DNA from: Balneolales bacterium
GTDB taxonomy: Bacteria; Bacteroidota; Rhodothermia; Balneolales; Natronogracilivirgulaceae
Assembly: GCA_007133875.1 (NCBI GenBank)
Contig: SLLW01000141.1
Location: 1-5,899, forward strand
DNA: 5,899 bases
Direction of reading: 5' to 3'
The notes below the pieces were generated by a model. That model had not been told where the DNA came from. It worked only from the letters and a program-made list of their open reading frames with translations, and did not search any database. Shown here one piece after another: positions 1-5,560 of this stretch. How positions within the stretch are numbered: position 1 is the stretch's first letter; each line of letters begins with the position of its first letter. The position numbers and the translations under genes were made by a program.

Positions 1-399
1 GGCTTTATGGATGATATCACCGAAGCATGGGCCGCCGCCGATGTGATTGTCTCGCGTGCTGGTGCCATTACGTGCTCCGAGTTGATGGCAGCGGGGAAAG
101 CGGGCATTCTGGTACCCTCACCGTGGGTAGCGGGTGATCATCAGACAAAAAATGCACAAGCCCTGGTGGACCAGGGTGCTGCCGTTATGCTCGAAGACGG
201 GGAGCTGACCACGAAACTGCCCGGGGCGATCCGTTCCCTGATGCGTGACCCGTCACTTCGAACAAAAATGGAAGAAAATGCAAAACGGCTGGCGAAACGT
301 GACGCCGCCGCTGATATCGCAAAACAGATTCTAGCGCACGTTGAACAGCTCGCGACGGTTTCAAAATTTCAGAAAATGGAAATAAAGGCGACAGCATGA
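1..399 (+). CDS. murG: MurG C-terminal part (5' end outside window): UDP-GlcNAc:lipid I GlcNAc transferase
   Basis: MurG transfers GlcNAc from UDP-GlcNAc to lipid I, making lipid II at the inner face of the cytoplasmic membrane, the last cytoplasmic step of peptidoglycan precursor synthesis. The reading frame is open from base 1, giving 132 residues; MurG is usually about 350-370 aa, so roughly the last third (the C-terminal GT-B Rossmann domain) is here. Visible signatures, numbered from the first codon: GFMDDITEAWAAADVIVSRAG (1-21), the RAGAITCSELMAAGKAGILVP block (19-39) that corresponds to the RSGA-T-SE-xAAG donor-binding loop with its glutamate at 27, and DHQTKNA (46-52), matching the family's Q...N uridine/GlcNAc contact region. 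The tail (about 110-132) is lysine-rich and poorly conserved. The stop overlaps the murC start (ATGA). The first ATG in the window, at 7, is internal and not the true start. Confidence 0.95.
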   Translation, partial: GFMDDITEAWAAADVIVSRAGAITCSELMAAGKAGILVPSPWVAGDHQTKNAQALVDQGAAVMLEDGELTTKLPGAIRSLMRDPSLRTKMEENAKRLAKRDAAADIAKQILAHVEQLATVSKFQKMEIKATA

Positions 400-1835
400 A
401 CGAATCAATTCAGACACAACCGGTTTTTGGGAAAACCCGGCATATCCACATGGTGGGTATCGGCGGGATCGGCATGAGCGGTATGGCCGAAATCCTGATC
501 CATCGCGGATTTACGGTTACCGGATCCGACGGAAGCAGGGGCGAAACCACAGAACGTCTGGAAAAGCTGGGTGCAAAGATTTATACCGGCCACAGCGCTG
601 ATCATATCGAAGGGGCTGATGTGGTGGTGTATACCAGTGCGGTGAATGCTGAGGATAATATTGAAACAGCAACGGCTCTGGATAATGGAATACCGGTAAT
701 CAAGCGTGCCGAAATGCTTGCCGAGCTGATGCGAATGAAATACGGCATCGGCATTGCAGGCACCCATGGAAAAACAACCACCACAACGATGACCGGACTG
801 GTTGTGCAGAGCGGGGATTTTGATCCGACCATTATTGTCGGCGGACGGGTGCACAGTTTTGACAAGACCAACGCGGTTGTCGGAAAGGGTGATATTGTGA
901 TTGTTGAAGCGGATGAATTCGACCGGACCTTCCTGCGGCTGAGCCCCTCCCTGGCTGTCATTACCAACATCGATATCGAACATATGGATATCTATGATGA
1001 TGAACAGGATATCAAAAACGCTTTTATCGAGTTTGCCAATAAAGTACCGTTTTATGGTGCCGTTGTGCTCTGTCTGGATGACCCCAAACTGCGGAGCATC
1101 ATCCCGGATATCGATCGCCGGATGATTACGTATGGGTATACCCCCCAGGCGCAGCTCCGGCCGGTCAACATCACATCCAGCCAATTGCGGAGCACATTCA
1201 CGGTACTGTTTGAAGGTGAGGAACTGGGTGAGGTTTCCATTGATGCGCCCGGTGATCATAACATCAGAAATGCCCTGGCAGCCATCGGAATCGGAATTGA
1301 GCTGGGAATTCCCTTCGACCGAATCAAAAAGGGACTAAAAAAATACAGCGGAGTTTTCCGGCGGTTCCAGATAAAACACGATGATGATGACGTACTTGTG
1401 ATCGACGACTATGCCCATCATCCCACCGAAGTGAAAGCCACTTTAAGTGCCGCACGGAGTGGATGGCCCGATCGCCGGGTAGTTGCGGTTTTCCAGCCCC
1501 ATCTCTATTCGCGTACAAGCGAAATGTACCAGGAGTTCGGGCTCTCATTTTTTGATGCCGAAAAACTGATCCTCACCGATGTCTATGCCGCGCGGGAAGA
1601 CCCGATGGAAGGGGTGAGCGGACTGCTGCTTGCTGAAACGGCGCGGGCATTCGGACACCGGGATGTGACCTATATCGACGATAAAAACGACCTTCCGGCA
1701 AAATTGGAGGAGATTGTTCGGCCTGGTGATATGATTATAACGATGGGCGCCGGCGATATTTACAAATCGGGCGAAGCTTTTGTCCGCCTGCTGGAAGCGT
1801 CGCGAAAGCCCGCCGGTAAAAAGAAAAACGAATAA
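396..1835 (+). CDS. murC: MurC, UDP-N-acetylmuramate--L-alanine ligase
   Basis: MurC is the cytoplasmic ATP-dependent ligase that adds L-alanine to UDP-MurNAc, starting the stem peptide. The 479-aa product has normal family length and all three Mur ligase domains. The N-terminal UDP-binding fold carries HMVGIGGIGMSGMAEIL (18-34) and YTSAV (79-83). The ATPase domain has the P-loop GTHGKTTT (122-129), the metal-site segment EADEFDRTFL (171-180) and ITNIDIEHMDIY (189-200). Further on are GDHNIRNALAA (286-296) and GVFRRFQ (319-325). The C-terminal domain has DDYAHHPTEV (337-346), FQPHLYSRT (366-374), DVYAARE (395-401) and MGAGDIY (450-456). The aromatic residue in EADEF replaces the serine of the E. 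coli motif and resembles Bacteroidota MurC. The ATG at 396 overlaps the murG stop by 4 nt, suggesting translational coupling; a weak AAAGG lies at 384-388, 7 nt upstream. The basic tail (KPAGKKKNE) is probably disordered. I see no frameshift or lost key residue. Confidence 0.98.
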   Translation: MNESIQTQPVFGKTRHIHMVGIGGIGMSGMAEILIHRGFTVTGSDGSRGETTERLEKLGAKIYTGHSADHIEGADVVVYTSAVNAEDNIETATALDNGIPVIKRAEMLAELMRMKYGIGIAGTHGKTTTTTMTGLVVQSGDFDPTIIVGGRVHSFDKTNAVVGKGDIVIVEADEFDRTFLRLSPSLAVITNIDIEHMDIYDDEQDIKNAFIEFANKVPFYGAVVLCLDDPKLRSIIPDIDRRMITYGYTPQAQLRPVNITSSQLRSTFTVLFEGEELGEVSIDAPGDHNIRNALAAIGIGIELGIPFDRIKKGLKKYSGVFRRFQIKHDDDDVLVIDDYAHHPTEVKATLSAARSGWPDRRVVAVFQPHLYSRTSEMYQEFGLSFFDAEKLILTDVYAAREDPMEGVSGLLLAETARAFGHRDVTYIDDKNDLPAKLEEIVRPGDMIITMGAGDIYKSGEAFVRLLEASRKPAGKKKNE

Positions 1836-1878
1836 CTGAAAACGAAAAAACGGATTCAAAACCTGGTAATAAGCCGTC

Positions 1879-2631
1879 ATGACCGCCAAAAAGAAACCCA
1901 AACCGTTTAATGCCGAATACCTCTTCGCTGCTGTTCTGCTGATTGTGGCAGCAGTGGTGATCAGCTGGCAGTTTAACACCTCGGACGAGATCTCCGGGAT
2001 GTCAGTGCAGGGGGACCGCATGTCCGATGCCAGTGAGGTGTTGGAGCGGAGCGGCCTGGCGGAGGGCATGCATGGCGACAGCATTGTATTCCTGGATGTG
2101 ATCGAGCGGATCGAAACACTGCCATGGATTCGGGTGGCGCATGTGAACCTCACACCGTCCGGACAGGTACGGATTCGTGTGGAAGAGGAAGAGCCGATGG
2201 CGCTGCTGGTGGACAGGGGCAGGAACGCGCTGGTCACCGAGTCCGGCATGACGATGCCGGTGGTGCTCGGACACCGTGTGGATGTCCCGATACTCTATGG
2301 GTTTGAAGTCAGCAATACCTTTTGGGAAACCGGCACACCGGATACGCTTCGGTCGGAATCCTTCGAAAAAGTCCGGTCGTTTTTGACGGAAGCCACCCGG
2401 TATCCGGGCTTGTATGCCATGATCAGCGAAGTGATGGTCACGGATGACGATGGCGTGGTAGTACTGTCGGATGAAAATGCTGTGCGGCTGACCTTCGGGC
2501 ACGAAGATTTTGATGACCGCCTCCGGAAATGGCAGGCGTTCCAGTCGCAGGTGATCTCCCGGAAAGGCATCAGCCAGGTGCGAAGCCTGGATTTCCGGTA
2601 TCGCGGCCAGGTGGTGGCAATGGAGCAGTGA
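1879..2631 (+). CDS. ftsQ: FtsQ/DivIB-type divisome protein
   Basis: FtsQ is a bitopic inner-membrane protein that joins early divisome proteins to FtsB/FtsL and the septal synthase. The 250-aa protein has the expected layout: a short basic cytoplasmic tail (KKKPK at 4-8), one transmembrane helix at about 13-30, and a periplasmic part. A POTRA-like segment covers about 37-103 (ISGMSVQGD, then a helix, then LPWIRVAHVNLTPSGQVRIRVEEEEPMALL at 81-110). The beta domain follows, ending in VRSLDFRYRGQVVAME (234-249), equivalent to the family's closing IDLRYpnQ-V motif. Sequence identity to FtsQ is low across the family, so the call rests on topology, these motifs and the murC-ftsA position. An in-frame TAA at 1870-1872 makes the ATG at 1879 the first possible start. 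No Shine-Dalgarno sequence is obvious in the 43-nt gap after murC. A second in-frame stop (TAA, 2635-2637) backs up the TGA. Confidence 0.9.
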   Translation: MTAKKKPKPFNAEYLFAAVLLIVAAVVISWQFNTSDEISGMSVQGDRMSDASEVLERSGLAEGMHGDSIVFLDVIERIETLPWIRVAHVNLTPSGQVRIRVEEEEPMALLVDRGRNALVTESGMTMPVVLGHRVDVPILYGFEVSNTFWETGTPDTLRSESFEKVRSFLTEATRYPGLYAMISEVMVTDDDGVVVLSDENAVRLTFGHEDFDDRLRKWQAFQSQVISRKGISQVRSLDFRYRGQVVAMEQ

Positions 2632-2693
2632 TTGTAATGATAGCGGGTGAAACATCCCGAAGAAAGAAGACCTTTTAACAGAGAAATAACATT

Positions 2694-3950
2694 ATGGAAG
2701 ATCGGATCGTAGTTGGATTGGATATCGGAACCACAAAAGTTTGTGCTGTTGTGGCATCCGTTGATGAAATGCAGAAAATTAATATTCTCGGCGTCGGGAA
2801 AGCACCCAGCGACGGACTGAATCGCGGTGTGGTCGTCAATATTGAAAAGACGGTCAACGCCATCCGCACAGCGATCGAACAGGCCCAGCTCGCTTCCGGC
2901 ATCGAGGTGAAATCGGTGAATGTCGGCATTGCCGGCGATCACATCCGCAGTATCCGGAGCAAGGGGGTCATCACCATCAACAACCGGGATAACGAGATAA
3001 CGGTCAAGGATGTGGAACGGCTGCTCGAGGACTGTCAGCGGATTATGCTGCCGACCGATCAGCAGATCATCCATGTGATTCCCCAGGAGTTTATTGTGGA
3101 CGGACAGGATGGCATCGGCGACCCGGTGGGGATGAGCGGCATGCGCATGGAGGCGGAGGTGCATATCATCACCGGGCTGGTATCAGCCGCCAAAAACATG
3201 TTCCGCTGTGTGGAAAGGGCCGGATTCCAGGTGGCCGATCTTATTCTGGAGCCGTTGGCATCATCGTATGCGGTGCTCGACAACGAGGAGAAAGAAGCCG
3301 GTGTGGTTCTGGTGGATATCGGCGGCGGAACAACCGATGTTGCGGTGTTTCAGGACAACACCATCCGTCACACCGCGGTGGTAGCCATTGCCGGACAGAA
3401 AGTTACTGATGATATTCGAATTGGCCTCAGCGTCCTGGAAGATCAGGCGGAAAAGCTGAAACGGGATCACGGACTGGCCTATGTGGATCTGATCCAGGAA
3501 GATGAGATCATCACCGTGCCCGGCATTGCGGGCCGGCCTCCCAAGGAGATCAAGAAAAGTATCCTCTCGAAGATCATCCAGGCTCGCGTGGAAGAGATTC
3601 TCGAGATTGTTGCCATTGAAGTGAAGCGCAGCGGGTATGCCAGCGAAATGAGTGCCGGGGTGGTACTGACCGGCGGCGGGTCGCTGCTGGATGGAATCTG
3701 CCCACTGGCCAATGATGTGCTTGGCATGGATGCCAAGGTTGGAATGCCACGTGGATTGACCGGCGGACTGGTTAATGAAGTCAAGAACCCGATTTACGCA
3801 ACCGGAGTGGGTCTGGTTCTCCACGCACTGCAGCAGAAGACAGAATCCGGCGGACAGGTGATGATTCCCTCATCCACACAGGGATCCAGTGTGGAGAAAG
3901 TGATGAATCGCATCGCCGCCAGGATGAAAAGCTGGTTTAAAGAACTTTAG
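2694..3950 (+). CDS. ftsA: FtsA, actin-like FtsZ membrane anchor
   Basis: FtsA is a peripheral membrane ATPase of the actin/Hsp70 superfamily that tethers FtsZ filaments to the membrane and recruits later divisome proteins. The 418-aa product shows the phosphate-1 loop DIGTTKVCAV (10-19), a 1C subdomain at about 84-165, EPLASSYAVL (186-195), the phosphate-2 loop DIGGGTTDVAVF (208-219), the 2B helix region AGQKVTDDIRIGL (233-245), and the adenosine motif VVLTGGGSLLDGI (323-335). The C-terminal VEKVMNRIAARMKSWFKEL (400-418) is a basic amphipathic helix, the usual membrane-targeting sequence, joined by a short Gly/Ser-rich linker (384-399). An in-frame TAA at 2676-2678 leaves the ATG at 2694 as the only reasonable start. 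There is no clear Shine-Dalgarno sequence; the leader is A-rich. It ends in tandem TAG TAG stops (3948-3953), 34 nt before ftsZ, its direct partner. Confidence 0.98.
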   Translation: MEDRIVVGLDIGTTKVCAVVASVDEMQKINILGVGKAPSDGLNRGVVVNIEKTVNAIRTAIEQAQLASGIEVKSVNVGIAGDHIRSIRSKGVITINNRDNEITVKDVERLLEDCQRIMLPTDQQIIHVIPQEFIVDGQDGIGDPVGMSGMRMEAEVHIITGLVSAAKNMFRCVERAGFQVADLILEPLASSYAVLDNEEKEAGVVLVDIGGGTTDVAVFQDNTIRHTAVVAIAGQKVTDDIRIGLSVLEDQAEKLKRDHGLAYVDLIQEDEIITVPGIAGRPPKEIKKSILSKIIQARVEEILEIVAIEVKRSGYASEMSAGVVLTGGGSLLDGICPLANDVLGMDAKVGMPRGLTGGLVNEVKNPIYATGVGLVLHALQQKTESGGQVMIPSSTQGSSVEKVMNRIAARMKSWFKEL

Positions 3951-3972
3951 TAGAAAAAATAGCAATCAAAAC

Positions 3973-3978
3973 AAGGAG
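3973..3978 (+). promoter_or_regulatory. Shine-Dalgarno site of ftsZ
   Basis: AAGGAG lies 6 nt upstream of the ATG at 3985, which is ideal spacing. It fixes the ftsZ start. It stands out because ftsQ, ftsA and the downstream satD-like gene have no comparable site, so ftsZ may be translated more strongly than its neighbours, as expected for the most abundant divisome protein. Confidence 0.85.
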
Positions 3979-3984
3979 ACGACT

Positions 3985-5334
3985 ATGTCGAACCTCAATA
4001 ACACACGATTCAGCTTTGACGAACAAAGCCAGGAAAATGCCAAAATCAAGGTAGTTGGCATTGGTGGTGGCGGTGGAAATGCCATCAATAACATGATAGC
4101 CAAGGGGTTGAACAACGTGGAATATATCGCGTTGAATACCGACGCCCAGGCTTTACGACAGAACCACGCCGATATCAACATTCAGGTTGGAAAGAATCTG
4201 ACCAGCGGCCTCGGTGCCGGCGCACGGCCTGAGATCGGCAGGGAGGCGGTAGAAGAGAACCGTCATGAAATAGAGGAATCCATTGAGGGTGCCGATATGG
4301 TGTTTGTCACCGCTGGAATGGGTGGCGGAACCGGTACCGGCGGAGCACCCGTGATTTCGGCAATCGCCAAACGGAAGGGGATATTGACCGTAGGGATTGT
4401 GACCCTCCCGTTTGTCAGTGAGGGCCGGATACGGATGAAATATGCCGTTGACGGAATCAATGAACTTAAAAAGAATTGCGACACGGTCATTGTGATTCCG
4501 AACGAGCGGCTGCTTGATCTGTGCGATGATAATACCACACTCATTCAGGCCTTTAATATGGCCAATGAGGTGCTTTACAATGCAACCCGCGGGATTTCGG
4601 ATCTGATTCTGATGCCGGGTCTTATTAACCTTGATTTTGCGGATGTCCGGACCACCATGCTTGATGGCGGTGCAGCCATTATGGGATCGGCCTCAGCGAC
4701 CGGCGCCGACCGTGCAGAAATCGCTGCACGCGAAGCGATCAGCTCGCCACTGCTGGATGGTGTCAGTATACGGGGTGCCAGGAATGTGCTTGTGAATATT
4801 TCGGCAGGCTCTTCGCTGGGTATGCGGGAAGCGACTACAGCTACCAGTATTATCCAGCAGGAAGCCGGTGATGATGCCGAGATCATCTGGGGTACGGTAC
4901 TTGATGAAGACTTCGGCGATGATCTGCGCATTACGGTTATTGCAACCGGTTTTGACGCTGCCGATGAAGCCAAAGAGGCGGAAGAACAGCAGAAAGACGC
5001 TGCAAAAGCCGAACCGCGCCGCCCGGAAGCAAATGGCAGAAAGCCGGTCAGCCTGCCTGCCGCCGATGATATCCCGAAACGGTTCAAACACGAACCCTCG
5101 GAGTTTTATAAAGGCGAGAAAAATTTGAAATACCTGGATTCGCCGGCCATCGCACGACGTTCCGGTATGCGGCCCGTATCCGACGAAGAAAAAAGCAGTG
5201 AAGAGCCGGTTGAGCGGAATTTGGATCAGCGTTCCTCTTCCGACTCCAACAGCAAGCTGCTGAATAACCGTGAGGAGAAAATCGACAAAAACAACACCGA
5301 ACAGCCCGCTTTTCTCCGCAAAATCATGGACTGA
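3985..5334 (+). CDS. ftsZ: FtsZ, tubulin-like division GTPase
   Basis: FtsZ polymerises with GTP into the cytokinetic ring at midcell. The 449-aa product begins with a short variable N-terminus (1-19), then the Rossmann GTPase domain: KVVGIGGGGGNAINNM (22-37), NTDAQAL (51-57), the tubulin signature GMGGGTGTGGAP (111-122), PFVSEGRIR (142-150) and the NEVLYNATRGISDL segment (194-207). The T7 synergy loop NLDFADV (215-221) keeps both catalytic aspartates (D217, D220). The C-terminal subdomain ends at about 323 (RITVIATGF). A hydrophilic, charged linker of about 115 residues (324-438), rich in E, K, R and S, is probably disordered. The last residues, QPAFLRKIMD (440-449), form the conserved peptide expected to bind FtsA. 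Nothing needed for GTPase activity is missing. It is the last gene of the cluster and is followed by an intrinsic terminator. Confidence 0.99.
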   Translation: MSNLNNTRFSFDEQSQENAKIKVVGIGGGGGNAINNMIAKGLNNVEYIALNTDAQALRQNHADINIQVGKNLTSGLGAGARPEIGREAVEENRHEIEESIEGADMVFVTAGMGGGTGTGGAPVISAIAKRKGILTVGIVTLPFVSEGRIRMKYAVDGINELKKNCDTVIVIPNERLLDLCDDNTTLIQAFNMANEVLYNATRGISDLILMPGLINLDFADVRTTMLDGGAAIMGSASATGADRAEIAAREAISSPLLDGVSIRGARNVLVNISAGSSLGMREATTATSIIQQEAGDDAEIIWGTVLDEDFGDDLRITVIATGFDAADEAKEAEEQQKDAAKAEPRRPEANGRKPVSLPAADDIPKRFKHEPSEFYKGEKNLKYLDSPAIARRSGMRPVSDEEKSSEEPVERNLDQRSSSDSNSKLLNNREEKIDKNNTEQPAFLRKIMD

Positions 5335-5354
5335 TCTTTCTTTTGATTGCTAAC

Positions 5355-5388
5355 AAGGGTTGCTCTTTGACCGGAGCAACCCTTTTTT
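5355..5388 (+). terminator. Rho-independent terminator after ftsZ
   Basis: An 11-bp perfect stem (AAGGGTTGCTC at 5355-5365 pairing with GAGCAACCCTT at 5374-5384) has an 8-nt loop and runs into a T-tract (5383-5388). It begins 20 nt after the ftsZ stop. It should end the dcw transcript and separate it from the satD-like gene on the same strand. Confidence 0.93.
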
Positions 5389-5414
5389 AAAACCGGTTAG
5401 CAGCGTGGGAAAGT

Positions 5415-5434
5415 CGTTCGGGAACGCCCGGACG
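5415..5434 (+). other. Small GC-rich hairpin of unknown role
   Basis: CGTTCGGG (5415-5422) pairs with CCCGGACG (5427-5434) around the tetraloop AACG, giving 8 bp with one G-U pair (5418/5431). Only TTT follows, so it is a poor terminator by itself. It sits just before the switch to very AT-rich DNA. It could be a backup terminator or chance folding of a GC-rich stretch. Confidence 0.35.
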
Positions 5435-5455
5435 TTTCGGTGTTGCGGTTTGATT

Positions 5456-5472
5456 TTTCATTAAAAGTGAAT
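5456..5472. promoter_or_regulatory. Palindrome copy 1
   Basis: TTTCAT-TAAAA-GTGAAT. The inner arms TTCA/TGAA are symmetric; the outermost pair and the sixth pair (T/G) deviate. It is the most distal copy, about 105 bp before the satD start. Confidence 0.65.
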
Positions 5473-5483
5473 ATCATGTAATT

Positions 5484-5500
5484 GTTCACTATAAGTGAAA
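5484..5500. promoter_or_regulatory. Palindrome copy 2 (best core)
   Basis: GTTCAC-TATAA-GTGAAA. It contains the perfect 6-bp arms TTCACT and AGTGAA around ATA (5485-5499). AATTG (5480-5484) and CAATT (5503-5507) extend the symmetry outward, offset by three bases. This copy is closest to the ideal symmetric site TTTCACT-N3-AGTGAAA. Confidence 0.75.
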
Positions 5501-5512
5501 TACAATTAAAAG

Positions 5513-5529
5513 TTTCATTTATAGTGAAA
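5513..5529. promoter_or_regulatory. Palindrome copy 3
   Basis: TTTCAT-TTATA-GTGAAA, with one non-Watson-Crick pair (T/G) in the 6-bp arms. It lies 12 nt from each neighbouring copy. Confidence 0.72.
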
Positions 5530-5541
5530 TATATTGTATTA

Positions 5542-5558
5542 TTTCATAAATAATGAAA
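5542..5558. promoter_or_regulatory. Palindrome copy 4, abutting the satD start codon
   Basis: TTTCAT-AAATA-ATGAAA has perfect 6-bp arms. The symmetry extends to 10 bp on each side (ATTATTTCAT at 5538-5547, ATGAAATAAT at 5553-5562), so the right arm includes the first two bases of the satD ATG. A protein bound here would cover the initiation site. In RNA, a weak AU-rich hairpin could also mask the start. Confidence 0.72.
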
Positions 5559-5560
5559 TA

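Larger units (their letters stand above)
5456..5558. repeat. Array of four 17-bp palindromes with 28-29 bp period (putative operator array)
   Basis: Four related imperfect palindromes lie at 5456-5472, 5484-5500, 5513-5529 and 5542-5558, separated by 11, 12 and 12 nt. The consensus is TTTCAYTWWWAGTGAAA, with dyad symmetry in each copy. Centres at 5464, 5492, 5521 and 5550 give steps of 28, 29 and 29 bp. The region 5451-5560 has only 19 G/C in 110 bases, and most of those G/C are in the palindrome arms. Its place directly upstream of a start codon suggests repeated binding sites for a dimeric regulator, with neighbouring sites close enough for cooperative binding. No factor can be named from the sequence. 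A promoter must lie within or near it, but I could not single out convincing -35/-10 elements (TATATT at 5530 and TATTAT at 5537 are only weak candidates). Confidence 0.8.

Noticed and set aside
1139..1147. Run of C in murC as a possible frameshift or slippage site
   Set aside because: The MurC frame is intact through the run and conserved motifs continue on both sides; the run is short and lies in a variable region.
405..1259. 284-codon open frame on the - strand opposite murC
   Set aside because: It is fully antisense to a MurC with all its motifs, and its translation is low-complexity in His/Ile/Asp with no recognisable domain. It is a shadow of the coding strand's codon pattern.
1545..2249. 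234-codon open frame on the - strand across the murC/ftsQ junction
   Set aside because: It is antisense to two real genes, has no recognisable motifs and no supporting start context.
2295..3164. 289-codon open frame on the - strand across ftsQ and ftsA
   Set aside because: It crosses two well-supported genes and their intergenic gap and shows no domain signature, so it is a chance antisense frame.
4066..4080. GGT/GGC-rich repeat in the 5' part of ftsZ
   Set aside because: It encodes the conserved glycine-rich nucleotide-binding loop (GIGGGGGN) and is explained by protein constraint.
4868..5128. 86-codon + strand frame inside ftsZ
   Set aside because: It is out of frame with ftsZ in the linker-coding part, Arg/Lys-rich, and lacks an upstream ribosome site. 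The disordered linker favours long alternate frames.
5389..5398. AACCGGTT palindrome just after the terminator
   Set aside because: An 8-bp self-complementary word is expected by chance at this length, has no loop and does not recur nearby.
5456..5558. Short CRISPR array or iteron-type replication origin
   Set aside because: The repeats are 17 bp, diverged and palindromic with 11-12 nt AT-rich spacers, too short for CRISPR. Iterons are usually direct repeats beside a rep gene, and none is visible. An operator array fits better.
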